Origin: CAVQFB01 sp963711675
GTDB taxonomy: Bacteria > Acidobacteriota > Terriglobia > Terriglobales > Acidobacteriaceae
DNA: 64,000 bases
Assembly: GCA_963711675.1 (NCBI GenBank)
Contig: CAVQFB010000013.1
Coordinates: forward strand, 62,001-126,000
Direction of reading: 5' to 3'
This document shows, piece after piece, positions 54,496 to 63,827 of this stretch. Both the position numbers and the translations under genes were made by a program. Positions within the stretch are counted from its first letter, which is position 1; every line of letters begins with the position of its first letter. The notes beneath the pieces were generated by a model that worked only from the letters and a program-made list of their open reading frames with translations, was not told where the DNA came from and did no database searches.

Positions 54496-54897
54496 TCACA
54501 GCAGTGGGTCAAGTGGGCTGAAGTACATTTCGCTGCGCAGCAGGGCCTGAACTCCCCTCACGACTTCAGTGCCAGTGCTCTTCGAAATGGCGCCCCTAAA
54601 GCCGGCGTTGCGAGCATCCAGCAGGAGCTGGTTCGAGAGTTCCTGAACTGTCAGCAGGAGCATCGGCAAGCCGGGCGTGGCCTGCGAAATCTGTCGCGCC
54701 GCTTCCAGGCCGTTCATGCGCGGCATGGCCAGATCCATCACCACGACGTCAGGCGTGCAAACGTTGGCCTTGGCAACCGCATCCATCCCGTTTACCGCTT
54801 CCGCACACACATTCCATTCCTCATGATCCTCGAGGACTCTGCGCAGCAGCCGGCGGATTGTGGGATCGTCATCGACAATCAAAATACGAGTGGCCAT
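54496..54897 (-). CDS. Stand-alone response regulator receiver protein
   Basis: A single receiver domain of 133 residues from ATG 54897; the open extension upstream is not conserved. The acidic pocket is in ILIVDDDPTIRR (residues 6-17). The phospho-acceptor aspartate is in DVVVMDLAMPRMNG (about 52-65), and the conserved switch positions are LLLTVQE (position of the Thr) and AISKSTG (the lysine). No DNA-binding output domain is attached. It is separate from any histidine kinase in the window, so it may act by protein contact or in a phosphorelay. Confidence 0.9.
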   Translation of the reverse strand: MATRILIVDDDPTIRRLLRRVLEDHEEWNVCAEAVNGMDAVAKANVCTPDVVVMDLAMPRMNGLEAARQISQATPGLPMLLLTVQELSNQLLLDARNAGFRGAISKSTGTEVVRGVQALLRSEMYFSPLDPLL

Positions 54898-55197
54898 TGG
54901 ACTACTTTCGCTTTCAAGATGCGCCTTGCTGTCGGGCTTTGATCGACCCGCCAGGTCCACCATCTGCCCCGCCCCATATGAGTTTGATTCTTCACCTCGC
55001 AAGCAGTTGCCTTCCATACGGGTAATTGCCGATACCTCAGTCCCGAAGGTAACCAAACTGGTAACTCGAACAGGATGGCCGCACACCGTACTGCCCTCGA
55101 AGGTGCAGTACCTTTGGTACTGCTTGTGCTCCGGCTAAGCGCCTTATAATTGAACTAAATCCCTAGAAGAACTGTGTTTATCGTTTAAGAGAGCACC

Positions 55198-56121
55198 GTG
55201 GACACCCTCTTGGCACCGGCAATCTTCGTGTTCGGGCTGATGCTTGGCAGCTTCCTCAACGTCTGCATCTACCGGCTGCCCCGTGGCCTGTCGGTGGTTC
55301 AGCCTCGCTCGGCGTGTCCCGGTTGCCAGCGGATGATCCCTTTTTATGACAATATCCCGGTTATAAGCTGGCTCCTGCTGCGGGGACGCTGCCGCTCCTG
55401 CCAGATTCCGATCTCTGTGCGTTACCTGGTTGTAGAGGTTCTTACCGGTGCGCTGTTTCTGGGCTGCTATTGGCACTTCGGAGTCACTCTGGCGTTGCTG
55501 AAATACTGTGTCCTGGGATTCCTTCTTCTCGGCCTCATCTTTACCGACGCGGAAACTAAACTTCTGCCCAACGCCATGACGCTGCCCGGCCTCGCCCTGG
55601 GCATTCTGTTTAGCCTGTTCGTCCCGGTGAATGACTTGGCCTCGCAGCTGTTGCCCGGCGTGATCTCGCTGCCCGTGAGTTCTGATGTTTCCTGGCACCT
55701 GCTCTCGCTCGTAGATTCGCTTCTGGGCGCGGCGGTTGGTGCCTCGTTCATCTACGGCGTCGGGGTGCTTTACCTGCGCGCCCGGGGCGTGGAAGGTATG
55801 GGCCTCGGCGACGTGAAGCTCATGGCCATGGTGGGAGCTTTCCTGGGTGTCCGGCTCACGATTTTGACTCTGTTCGCGGGTTCGGTGGTGGGATCAGTCT
55901 TCGGTTTGAGCACCGTGCTCGCCGTGTGGATCAAGCGGACGCGCCGCTTCATGGTGCGACGGCACGCAACGGCAAGAGTCGCACGTAGCCGCGCGTGGCT
56001 CTCCGCCAAGACCGTCTATCGCCATTACCAGATGCCATTCGGCGTCTTCCTGGGAAGTATGGCCGTACTTGCCTTCTTCTTTGGCAACGAGTTTCTGCAC
56101 TGGTATTGGAGTCTGTTCTGA
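55198..56121 (+). CDS. pilD: Prepilin peptidase / N-methyltransferase (A24 family)
   Basis: It cleaves type IV prepilin-like leaders and may methylate the new N-terminus. It has 307 residues with a GTG start at 55198. FVFGLMLGSFLNVCIYRLP opens the N-terminal domain, which holds the zinc-type Cys pairs CPGC and CRSC (about residues 41-44 and 66-69). The catalytic aspartates are in FTDAETKLLP (about 120-129) and GMGLGDVKLMAM (about 200-211). About seven membrane helices are evident. A basic loop (about 242-270) is longer than usual. No pilin genes are adjacent, but the protein implies a type IV pilus or type II secretion machinery. Confidence 0.94.
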   Translation: MDTLLAPAIFVFGLMLGSFLNVCIYRLPRGLSVVQPRSACPGCQRMIPFYDNIPVISWLLLRGRCRSCQIPISVRYLVVEVLTGALFLGCYWHFGVTLALLKYCVLGFLLLGLIFTDAETKLLPNAMTLPGLALGILFSLFVPVNDLASQLLPGVISLPVSSDVSWHLLSLVDSLLGAAVGASFIYGVGVLYLRARGVEGMGLGDVKLMAMVGAFLGVRLTILTLFAGSVVGSVFGLSTVLAVWIKRTRRFMVRRHATARVARSRAWLSAKTVYRHYQMPFGVFLGSMAVLAFFFGNEFLHWYWSLF

Positions 56122-56192
56122 TTGGAGACGTAGAACTTTAGAAATGACGGTGCCTTCCCAAGATCGCTGTCGGGGACGCGCCCATCGAGGAT

Positions 56193-56816
56193 ATGACCAC
56201 TATGAAACGAATCGTACTCTCTGTGCTGAGCGTAATGATCGTCTCGATCTTCGCGACGGCGCTCGCCAGCGCCCAAGCCGACACTTCTTCCCAGTCGCTG
56301 GCCGACTACGCCAAGACCGTCAAGAAGCAGCAAGCGCAGAAGCCACCCGCCAGCAAACACTTTGACAACGACAACCTGCCCAAGAACGATCACCTGAGCG
56401 TGGTCGGCGCCCAACCTGATCAAGGTTCTGAGGCTCAGGCGCAACCACAGGAGGGGACTCCGGGCGAAGCAGACAAATCAGCCGACAAAGGTGCCCCAGC
56501 CCCCGGAAGCAGCCCCGAGGAGAAGCAGGCGTTCTACCAGGGTTGGAAGAAGAAGATTGAGGATCAAAAGGCGTCGATCGACCTGAAGGCGCGCGAACTC
56601 GACGTGCTCCAGCGCGAGTACCGCATGCGCGCCGCGGCCATGTATGCCGACGTCGGCAACCGCCTCCGCAACTCCACCCAGTGGGACAAGGAAGACGCCG
56701 ACTACAAGCAGAAGATCGCCGACAAGGAGAAGGCGGTCAACGACGACAAGCAGAAGCTTGAGGACATGCAAGAGGAAGCCCGCAAAGCCGGGGTTCCCTC
56801 GTCGTTCCGAGACTAG
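56193..56816 (+). CDS. Secreted coiled-coil protein of unknown function
   Basis: A 207-residue exported protein. The signal peptide is IVLSVLSVMIVSIFATALASA with cleavage near residue 28; ATG 56202 is an alternative start within the same leader. Residues about 30-110 are polar and Pro/Gln/Ala-rich. Residues about 115-200 are a charged coiled coil (QGWKKKIEDQKASIDLKARELDVLQREY, then DYKQKIADKEKAVNDDKQKLEDM). No catalytic motif or family is recognised. It lies just after the prepilin peptidase gene and has its own terminator; an envelope scaffold or adhesion role is only a guess. Confidence 0.75.
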   Translation: MTTMKRIVLSVLSVMIVSIFATALASAQADTSSQSLADYAKTVKKQQAQKPPASKHFDNDNLPKNDHLSVVGAQPDQGSEAQAQPQEGTPGEADKSADKGAPAPGSSPEEKQAFYQGWKKKIEDQKASIDLKARELDVLQREYRMRAAAMYADVGNRLRNSTQWDKEDADYKQKIADKEKAVNDDKQKLEDMQEEARKAGVPSSFRD

Positions 56817-56847
56817 TTCCGTTTAAGTAGCACTCAGAAAGTGAGGG

Positions 56848-56880
56848 GCCTCCAGTTGATGCTGGAGGCTCTCTGCTTTT
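56848..56880 (+). terminator. Intrinsic terminator after the coiled-coil protein gene
   Basis: GCCTCCAG (56848-56855) and CTGGAGGC (56862-56869) form a perfect stem with a 6-nt loop, followed by TCTCTGCTTTT. Confidence 0.8.
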
Positions 56881-56899
56881 GCGGCAATTCTCTGCTTTC

Positions 56900-57442
56900 C
56901 TAGCTTTGTGCGTCTCTCCCGTCTTCCACAGCCGGGTTCTCGCCGAAGTGGCGTCCGAGGTTACCCAAATAGGTGTCCAGCGTTCGTGTTTGTCCCAACA
57001 CAAATCTCGAGACGAATCGGAACACCGGATTGTAGACTTCGCCACGCTCTGTGATGTTTACCCTGCAACCGCCGCCAGCGGGGACAATTTCGTAAATCCA
57101 TCGGCCTCCGAAAGGCAGGCCGGCGTCGGCAATGCGCGTAACCAGACGGCCCGGACCTGAACTCTCAACAACCTCGTAGGTAATCACGCCGTCACTGCTC
57201 TTCTCTCGAAAACGTACTAAATTCCCTTCCGGAGGCAGCATTTCTACGCTCTGCACGTTGGGACGCCAGGCGGGAGCATCTTTGAAGTTGGAGATCACCG
57301 CAAACACGGCTTCCGGATTCTGATGCAGAGTGATCGCCCGCGACACCACGGGAGACTTGGGAAGCATCGCCCCAACGCCCACGATGATCACGATCAGCCC
57401 GGCCAACCCGACCACCACCACCAGCAGCATTTTCAGCATCAC
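56900..57442 (-). CDS. Membrane-anchored SRPBCC-type protein
   Basis: A 180-residue protein with one N-terminal membrane segment (about residues 4-26, LLVVVVGLAGLIVIIVGVGAML). A START-like SRPBCC domain is attached: ITLHQNPEAVFAVISNFKDAP (about 38-58), SVEMLPPEGNLVRFREKSSD, VVESSGPGRLVTRI and NITERGEV in order. A hydrophobic cavity fold is predicted. The start overlaps the upstream MarR gene's stop by 4 bases, so the pair is translationally coupled and the regulator may control it. Confidence 0.82.
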   Translation of the reverse strand: MMLKMLLVVVVGLAGLIVIIVGVGAMLPKSPVVSRAITLHQNPEAVFAVISNFKDAPAWRPNVQSVEMLPPEGNLVRFREKSSDGVITYEVVESSGPGRLVTRIADAGLPFGGRWIYEIVPAGGGCRVNITERGEVYNPVFRFVSRFVLGQTRTLDTYLGNLGRHFGENPAVEDGRDAQS

Positions 57443-57909
57443 GGTCGGCTCCCGGATTTCCTTTGAATCATCCTTTGCCGCGACGCGTCAGCGAGCAATT
57501 TCAGCCCTTCGAGCGCCTGCTGTCGCTTCCTCGCAGGCAGCTTGCCCAAGACTTCCGCCACCCGCCTGTGATCCAGCACGGATGTCGCGGCCATGGCCTT
57601 TGCCCCTTGCCGTGTGAGCGTCAGCGCGAACGACCGGCGATCCTCTGGTATAGCGCTACGTTTTATGTAGCCGAGCTTTTCCATCTTGCTCACTGCCGCC
57701 GAGAGGGTTGAGCCGTTCACTCCCAGGTGAACCGCAAGATCAGTGGGAGTCAGAGGATTGTCAGGGCTGAGGTGCGAGAGTATCGACGAATCTCTGGCTG
57801 AGAGGCGAAACTGCGTGCTGCGCGCCCGCACATGATCGACATGACACGCGAGGTAGATCTGCGGGTAGCAGCGCTGGATGACTTCGACTTCCCGGTCCGA
57901 CACTTTCAT
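57439..57909 (-). CDS. MarR-family transcriptional regulator
   Basis: A 156-residue winged-helix regulator. An N-terminal helix (EVEVIQRCYPQIYLACHVDH) is followed by LSARDSSILSHLS, the helix-turn-helix LTPTDLAVHLGVNGSTLSAAV (about residues 53-73), and the wing PEDRRSFALTLTRQGAKAM. The C-terminal dimerisation helices include PARKRQQALEGLKLL. The ATGA overlap with the SRPBCC gene suggests a two-gene operon. A ligand-controlled repression circuit is the likely role; the ligand is unknown. Confidence 0.88.
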   Translation of the reverse strand: MKVSDREVEVIQRCYPQIYLACHVDHVRARSTQFRLSARDSSILSHLSPDNPLTPTDLAVHLGVNGSTLSAAVSKMEKLGYIKRSAIPEDRRSFALTLTRQGAKAMAATSVLDHRRVAEVLGKLPARKRQQALEGLKLLADASRQRMIQRKSGSRP

Positions 57910-57989
57910 CGGGAGGCATTATTTCCGAGCATGAATATTTCGTCAAAACGAAGTAACCTGGCCGCGAGAGGTCCCCGCCCCGATCAGAC

Positions 57990-58493
57990 CTATCCCTGCT
58001 GCTTCAAGCGCAGGATTTGCTTCACATGGTGCTTACCATGCACCAGGTGGAACTTTCGCCACTGCCGGCCGGTCAACGGCCCGAGGATCGGATGGTCCAC
58101 CAGCCGCGTTCCCTCGCCATAACGTTGCTCGCAGCGGCCAATGATCTCGTCCATGGCAGCGATCTTCTGCACCACTTTAGCAAGCACTCGATCGGTTGGA
58201 ATACCCTTTGGGATCGCGCTTTTCGGCGCTTTGCGTCCTTCCGGCATGTGTCCGAGTCCCACCACGACCAGTACTGCAACCCTGTCCTTCAACCGCGGCT
58301 TTCCCGCAATCGGGCCGCCCGCCTCCAGACATTTCTCGAAAACTTTGATCGTGCCGGTGTAGGTCAGATACAGATGTTCCAGAATCTCCGCGGTCGACCA
58401 CTTCCCTTCCCGCCGTCGCGCGAGCAAGTCAGCGGTCATGTCTTGCGTGGCTGCAGAGAGCGCTTCCTGTAACTGCTGCAGACAGAAATCCAT
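57990..58493 (-). CDS. DinB-superfamily (DUF1569-like) helical protein
   Basis: A 167-residue four-helix-bundle protein. The N-terminal helix contains LLARRREGKWSTAEILEHLY (about residues 23-42), whose WSTAEILEHL segment holds a metal-site histidine. HLVHGKHHVKQILRL (about 148-162) supplies the second histidine pair. This H...HxxxH layout is typical of DinB/YfiT-like putative metal-dependent hydrolases. The reaction is not known; DinB-like proteins have been linked to thiol-dependent transfers. The gene stands 80 bases past the MarR gene start on the same strand. Confidence 0.82.
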   Translation of the reverse strand: MDFCLQQLQEALSAATQDMTADLLARRREGKWSTAEILEHLYLTYTGTIKVFEKCLEAGGPIAGKPRLKDRVAVLVVVGLGHMPEGRKAPKSAIPKGIPTDRVLAKVVQKIAAMDEIIGRCEQRYGEGTRLVDHPILGPLTGRQWRKFHLVHGKHHVKQILRLKQQG

Positions 58494-58567
58494 GTTCTCA
58501 CTCGGCCCTTCGTTTAGAATGGTCCGCGTAATTCAGCGACTCACAAAATTACTACAGGACAAACGCG

Positions 58568-59194
58568 ATGAAGAACCTGTTCTTAACAGCGCTGGCGTTG
58601 GTATTCCTGTTTGGCTGCTCTTCTGAAGCTCCCAAGCCTGCGGAGACTGCAAAGCCCGCCGAGCCCAAGAGCCCTGAATTGGTCACCGGCCGTGTGGCCT
58701 TTCAAAAAGCTTACATCGCCGCCCATGGGTGGGCGCGCGACGCTCAGCCTTTTCGTCTGGAATCGCAGCTAACCGCCGACGGCGGTAACGGTAAAGACGG
58801 CAAGTGGGCAGTCTGGCGCTCCGGATTCGCGTCCGTCTTGCAGCGCAGCGTGAAGCCTTACGTCTGGTCTGGAAGCGCAGCCCCGGACGCTCCCTCTCGC
58901 GGCATCTCTCCCGGCGCTGAGGACAGCTACAACCCGAACAATTCGTCTACGCAGACGTTTGACATCGCTTTCCTGAAGATTGATTCCGACAAGGCCCTGG
59001 AGGTCGCCCAAAAGCACGGCGGCGACAAGCTGCTGGAGAAGGTCCCGACCACGCCCATCATGTACGTCCTCGACTGGAGCCGCCCCACCAGTGAACTGGT
59101 CTGGCACGTCATTTATGGGGACAATCGTGACACCGCAAAGCTCACCGTGTCAGTGAACGCTTCGACCGGAGATTTTATTCGAGTGGAGAAGTAA
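58568..59194 (+). CDS. Lipoprotein of unknown function
   Basis: A 208-residue lipoprotein. The signal and lipobox are LTALALVFLFGCSS (Cys near residue 17). A charged Ala/Pro/Glu spacer (EAPKPAETAKPAEPK) is followed by a single globular domain: VAFQKAYIAAHGWARDAQPFR, WAVWRSGFAS, then FDIAFLKIDSDKALEVAQKHG and a C-terminal LTVSVNASTGDFIRVEK. The last segment resembles a PepSY-like beta strand pair. No family is recognised with confidence. A Lol-sorted envelope location is expected. Confidence 0.78.
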   Translation: MKNLFLTALALVFLFGCSSEAPKPAETAKPAEPKSPELVTGRVAFQKAYIAAHGWARDAQPFRLESQLTADGGNGKDGKWAVWRSGFASVLQRSVKPYVWSGSAAPDAPSRGISPGAEDSYNPNNSSTQTFDIAFLKIDSDKALEVAQKHGGDKLLEKVPTTPIMYVLDWSRPTSELVWHVIYGDNRDTAKLTVSVNASTGDFIRVEK

Positions 59195-59207
59195 TCGGGC
59201 GGGGTCT

Positions 59208-59813
59208 TTACCGTTTGGGCTGGTCCGTCGGCTTCGAATCCGCACTGTTCTTTGCGGCCGTGTCTTTTGCCTTGAGCCGGTCGATGGACTTTTGAGCTTC
59301 TTCCGCGAACGGTCCATGTGGCAGGATCTTGAGATAGCCCTGGTAATTGTCCAGCGCCTCGTCCGGTTGTCCTAGCTTTTCCTGGCACTGTGCCACGTGA
59401 AATGTCGCAGCCGCATCGTTTTCCTTGTAATAGAGCGCGTCCTGGTAACGAGCCAGCGCCGCTCGATAATTCTTCCTCTTGAAATAGAAATCCCCTACCT
59501 CAATGTCCTTCAGCGCGCGCATTGGGTTCCAGGGATGGAACTCCTGCACATCACTAGTCTTCAAGGGAGGAGCTTTCTCCATTTCCTCTTCAAACGCGGA
59601 ATCGCTGTTGGGATGAGTCTTGGCATCGTCCTTGGGCGGGCTTATGTCGATGCGCGTTTCGCGGCTGGAGCTTTCTTCCGCTTCCTTGTCCCGGTCGGAC
59701 CGTGGAGGCGCCTGGTTGGCGCCGGGCCCCTTGTCAGAGCTGGAATCCTGCTGAGCGAACCCTACACCCAGCAGGCAAACCCCCACTAAAACAGACAGCA
59801 AAAGCCTTGACAT
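59208..59813 (-). CDS. Exported TPR protein, BamD/YbgF-like layout
   Basis: A 201-residue protein from ATG 59813, with a signal peptide (RLLLSVLVGVCLLGVGFAQ). A long polar linker (about residues 25-90) leads to tetratricopeptide repeats (about 105-180): FYFKRKNYRAALARYQDALY and AQCQEKLGQPDEALDNYQGYL. The TPR repeats have the W/Y-G-A-P pattern. These proteins usually scaffold envelope complexes. A Lys-rich tail ends the protein. It is convergent with the lipoprotein gene and 65 bases from the FtsX gene on the same strand. Confidence 0.82.
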   Translation of the reverse strand: MSRLLLSVLVGVCLLGVGFAQQDSSSDKGPGANQAPPRSDRDKEAEESSSRETRIDISPPKDDAKTHPNSDSAFEEEMEKAPPLKTSDVQEFHPWNPMRALKDIEVGDFYFKRKNYRAALARYQDALYYKENDAAATFHVAQCQEKLGQPDEALDNYQGYLKILPHGPFAEEAQKSIDRLKAKDTAAKNSADSKPTDQPKR

Positions 59814-59878
59814 TACGTCTATTGTAGCCGACTCGCGCACCGGCGCAACTTACCCACGACGATCAATAGCGCTCGCCA

Positions 59879-61121
59879 CTACTCGTACCGCAATGCCTCA
59901 ATCGGATCGAGATTCGCCGCGCGCAACGCCGGAAACATGCCGCTGGCGACGCCGACTACGGCCAGGATGATCGTCGCCACCAGCAGCGTCTTCGGCGCCA
60001 CCACCAGCCGGATATCCCCGGCCTCGGCATGCGAAGCCATCGCACTGTACAGCGTGAGCGAGCCCACCGAAAATGAGATCACATACGACATGATGATTCC
60101 CAGCACTCCACCCACGGCGGTGATCACCATCGCCTCCGCCAGAAACTGAAACAGGATGTGCGCGCCTGGTCGCGCCCAGAGCTTTTTCGACGCCGATCTC
60201 CCGCGTGCGCTGCGTCACCGACACCAGCATGATATTCATCAGTCCTACCCCGCCGATTCCCAGTGTGATCGTTCCGATAAACGCCAGAAGAATCTTGAGG
60301 CCGGTGCTGATGATGTCGAATTGCGCCAGCTGCTTCTGGGCATCGAAGATGAAGATCGCACGCTGATCGTCAGGCTTGAAACTGTGCGCCGCCGCCAGCG
60401 ACTCGCGAATCGTTTTGGTCAGCTTCTCGTGTTCCAGGCCCTCGAAGTCCAGCCAGATTCCATCGATGTAGTGCGTGTCCTTCAGGGTGTCCATCGAGTT
60501 GTAAGGAATGTACACTCGGCGGTTATTGTCGTTGTCGCCTTCCTGCATCTGCGGATGAACGACGCCGACCACTTGGAAACTCACCCCGTTGAGCCGAACC
60601 GTTTCGCCTAACGGGTTCATGCCCGAAAATAGTTTCTCTTTCGCCTCCGACCCCAGGACAGCAACATGACCGTGCTCCATGTTGTCCTCATCGTTGAGGA
60701 AGCGGCCGTCATCGATGTCGAGATTCCATATCTCCTGGATCGAAGGATCCGTTCCAATGACGGGAAAGGTGAATGCTCTGGCCGCATTCTGAACCGTCGT
60801 GTCTTTCTGCGATTGCCGCGAAACATGGCGGATCAGGGGCGCCACGTTCCGCAGCATCTCTACGTCTTCCTGTGTGAACTTGATCTGCACGCCGGCTTTG
60901 TTTCCGCCTGCCTGCTGTGAGGTCCGGCCCGGGTAAACTCCGACCGCCTTGGCCCCAAAGCTTTCAAAAATGTTCTGAATCGCCTGGCCAAATCCCTCTC
61001 CGTATGCCAATAACAGCACTACCGTGGCGATACCCCACGCCATGCCCAGCATCGTGAGCACAGTTCGGCGCAGATCGTGTCGCATCGCGCTATAGGCCTG
61101 TGCCAGCAGATCTTTCTTCAT
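59879..61121 (-). CDS. MacB/FtsX-type ABC transporter permease, frameshifted
   Basis: A four-helix permease with a large periplasmic domain of the MacB type, about 413 residues when corrected. The N-terminus MRHDLRRTVLTMLGMAWGIATVVLLLAYGEGFG includes the cytoplasmic loop and first helix. The periplasmic part (about 45-270) carries VIGTDPSIQEIWNLDI. The core EIGVEKALGATRR is the coupling-helix signature. The frame breaks near 60160-60175 right after it and resumes as HILFQFLAEAMVITAVGGVLG, ending FPALRAANLDPIEALRYE, the family closing motif. Only one extra base explains it. The gene starts 2 bases from the next permease. Confidence 0.87.
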
Positions 61122-61123
61122 CT

Positions 61124-62374
61124 CTATTCCTTGCGCAGCGCTTCCACGGGCTGCAGCATCGCCGCGCGGCGTGCCGGATACAGTCCGGCGGCTACTCCCG
61201 CAAGCGCCAAAGCCCCAATCGCAAGCGCCGCCGTCGATGCCACCAGTTTAGGCGGATCAAAGCCCGGAGGCGACGGCAAAGTCGACAGCGCCGCCATCAA
61301 GGCCGCCGCGCCGCCCATGCCGATGCCTCCGCTCAGTAATGTCAGAAAGGCTCCCTCCACAAAAAACTGGAACATGATGCTTCCGTTCGTCGCCCCGATC
61401 GCCTTGCGCAATCCGATCTCCCGCGTTCGATCCGCCACCGCGACCAGCATGATGTTGATGATCCCGATCGCCCCCAGCGTCAGCGTGACCAATCCCACGC
61501 TGCCAAGAAATGCGTTCATGGCGTCGAAAATCTTCCCGATCTGGTCAATGGTCCGGATCGTATCCCACTCGTCAAAGGAATCCCCGTCGTGATAGTCGAA
61601 GCCGTGGTTCCGCGCGATGACCTTGTGCACTTCCAGCTTGGCCAGCTCGTGCAAATCCCGTGTCTTGGGCTGGTAGTTGATATAAGAAATCGCGTTGAGT
61701 GTGTCCCCGACATTCTGAGGCGGAAAATACTGCCGCATCGTGCGAAACGGAATGAAGATGCGCAGGTTCATCGTGTTGTTTTCGCCGCGCCCTATGCGCT
61801 GCAGCGTACCGATCACTTCGAACCGCACTCCGTTGAGCAGGACCGTGCTGCCGACCGAAGGCCGCCCGGGAAAGAGCAAGCGCCGCGCTTCATCGCCCAG
61901 CACGATCACGGCGCGCTTCTGGGCGTCATCCAGTTCGTTAATCCATCGGCCATCGCTGATCGGCAGATAGCGAATCTGGTTGAAATTGGCTGCCACCCCC
62001 ATCAACTGCCCGCTGCTTTGGTAAAAATCACTGACCGCCCGGATGTCTCCCCTCGAGATGACCGGTGTGGCGATCTTTACGTCCCGACACTCGGCGATGA
62101 TGTCCGCCAGATCCTTCTCAGTGAGGTAATACGACTGCATGCTGGTGAAGCTTCCTCCCACCGCAGGCGCTCGTCCACTCCAGATAAACATGACGTTTTC
62201 ACCGAGGGAGTCGAACTGCTTCCGGTTACCCGAGCGGAACCCCTCGCCCAGGCCCACCAGCAGCAGCAGCGATCCCACTCCCCACGCGATGCCGAACATA
62301 GTCAGAAAGGACCTGAGCTTGTGAGCCCAAAGCGTTCGCATGGTTTGGGCAAAAATGTCGAGTAAAAGGCGCAC
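61124..62374 (-). CDS. MacB/FtsX-type ABC transporter permease
   Basis: A 416-residue permease in one unbroken frame with a GTG start at 62374. The first helix is in LRSFLTMFGIAWGVGSLLLLVG (about 21-42). The periplasmic domain runs to about residue 280 (SDFYQSSGQLMG, EVIGTLQRIGRGENNT). The coupling signature is TREIGLRKAIGAT (about 324-336). The closing motif PARRAAMLQPVEALRKE is present. It is 2 bases upstream of the second permease, so both form a heterodimer-type pair. No ATPase gene is adjacent in the window; the partner and substrate are unknown. Confidence 0.92.
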   Translation of the reverse strand: MRLLLDIFAQTMRTLWAHKLRSFLTMFGIAWGVGSLLLLVGLGEGFRSGNRKQFDSLGENVMFIWSGRAPAVGGSFTSMQSYYLTEKDLADIIAECRDVKIATPVISRGDIRAVSDFYQSSGQLMGVAANFNQIRYLPISDGRWINELDDAQKRAVIVLGDEARRLLFPGRPSVGSTVLLNGVRFEVIGTLQRIGRGENNTMNLRIFIPFRTMRQYFPPQNVGDTLNAISYINYQPKTRDLHELAKLEVHKVIARNHGFDYHDGDSFDEWDTIRTIDQIGKIFDAMNAFLGSVGLVTLTLGAIGIINIMLVAVADRTREIGLRKAIGATNGSIMFQFFVEGAFLTLLSGGIGMGGAAALMAALSTLPSPPGFDPPKLVASTAALAIGALALAGVAAGLYPARRAAMLQPVEALRKE

Positions 62375-62680
62375 GGTTCGTTAGAGAATAACGTTGTTTG
62401 AATTCACGCTTGTCCCGCCAAGGATGGCCGGGGAGACCTCACATAAGCCGGCGAAGCCCGACACTGGGGAAGTTCGACCCGTTGCGAGGAGTCTAGCACG
62501 GACGCCGAGCGCCGCCGTCTTCCTCCGAACGGTGTCGCGTTCCGGATGGCTGATCGGCGCGCCAGGAAGGGATTTCCCATGCCGGCAAGGCTCAGGTACC
62601 AGGACATTTCCTAGCTACTTTTGCTCCCTACTCGATCTTTGCTATAAACCGAGCATCGGCTCCATACCTGATCCCAAGGC
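62375..62680. other. Intergenic stretch of about 300 bases
   Basis: It separates the divergent permease and serine-hydrolase genes and should hold promoters for both. I see no strong hexamer pair, repeat or RNA. Confidence 0.45.
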
Positions 62681-63820
62681 TTGCACCCTCTGACCAACAC
62701 TGTCCACTCAGCGGCCTCGTTTCCATGTGAGGATTACGAACATCAGAACTCCCGTTTCGCTTCCGCCTTCGAACTCCTTCAGCGCGCGATTTCGAATCAC
62801 GCGTTCCCGGCATATGCTGCGGCGGTCACGCATCAAGGCAAGCTGGTTGCGCTGAAGGCGATGGGCCACTTCACTTACGAGCCGCAGTCACCTGAGGTCT
62901 CAACCGCCAGCATCTTCGACCTGGCTTCCGTGACCAAAGCGGTGGCCACGACCACCATGGCGATGATCCTTTACCAGCGCGGCCTGCTTGACCTCGAAGC
63001 TCCCGTCACGGCCATTATTCCGGAATTCGCGGGCACTGATCCGCGCCGCCAGGAGATTACCTTTCACCAGTTGCTCGCTCACAGCTCGGGCTTGCCTGCG
63101 TACGAGAAGCTCTTCCTGCGAGTTCACTCCCGCGACGAACTGCTGCAGGCCGCCCTCGCCACTGCTCTTACCAGCGAACCTGGCGCTCGCGCCGAGTACA
63201 GCGACATCGGCTTCATCATTCTCGGGGCCGCTCTGGAACGGATCGCCGATGAACCTCTCGACCGTTTTTGCCGGCGGGAGATCTTCGGACCGCTGGGAAT
63301 GACCCAAACGACATTCAACCCGCACGCCTCCGTGCGATCTGCGATTCCACCGACTGCGGATGATCGTACCTTTCGCCACCGCATCATTCAGGGTGAAGTG
63401 CAGGATGAGAACGCCAGCGTTCTTGGAGGTGTCGCCGGCCACGCCGGCCTGTTCTCCTCGGCCCAGGACCTGGCGCTCTTCGCGCATGCCATGTTGAATG
63501 CCGGCCGGCCCATCTTGCGGCCTGAAACTCTCGCCCTGTTCACCAGGCGCGAGCCCAGTCCTGCAGGGAAGTCCCGCGCCCTGGGCTGGGATACGCCCTC
63601 CACCCCGTCGCAAGCCGGCAGGCACTTCTCGCCCGCATCTTTCGGGCATCTTGGTTATACCGGCACTTCGCTGTGGATCGATCCCACCCGCCAACTCTCC
63701 GTCGCCTTGCTCACTAACCGCACCTGGCCGGATTGTGCCAATCAAGCCATCAAGCTGGTGCGCCCGAAGTTTCACGATGCCGTAGTCGAAACGCTGGAAC
63801 CGAAGTCCGCCAAGGAATAA
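62681..63820 (+). CDS. Class-C-type serine hydrolase, AmiE/YbbE-like
   Basis: A beta-lactamase-superfamily enzyme of up to 379 residues. The start is uncertain: TTG 62681 is the first codon of the frame, and no ATG precedes the conserved core. The catalytic SxxK is DLASVTKAVATT (about residues 81-92). The YxN-type position is RAEYSDIGFI and the third motif is GHLGYTGTSLW. No signal peptide is visible, so it may be cytoplasmic. It is followed 7 bases later by murQ. In Bacillus subtilis the beta-lactamase-like AmiE removes peptides from muropeptides within the murQ cluster, so a similar amidase role is plausible here. Confidence 0.85.
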   Translation: MHPLTNTVHSAASFPCEDYEHQNSRFASAFELLQRAISNHAFPAYAAAVTHQGKLVALKAMGHFTYEPQSPEVSTASIFDLASVTKAVATTTMAMILYQRGLLDLEAPVTAIIPEFAGTDPRRQEITFHQLLAHSSGLPAYEKLFLRVHSRDELLQAALATALTSEPGARAEYSDIGFIILGAALERIADEPLDRFCRREIFGPLGMTQTTFNPHASVRSAIPPTADDRTFRHRIIQGEVQDENASVLGGVAGHAGLFSSAQDLALFAHAMLNAGRPILRPETLALFTRREPSPAGKSRALGWDTPSTPSQAGRHFSPASFGHLGYTGTSLWIDPTRQLSVALLTNRTWPDCANQAIKLVRPKFHDAVVETLEPKSAKE

Positions 63821-63827
63821 AGACCTA

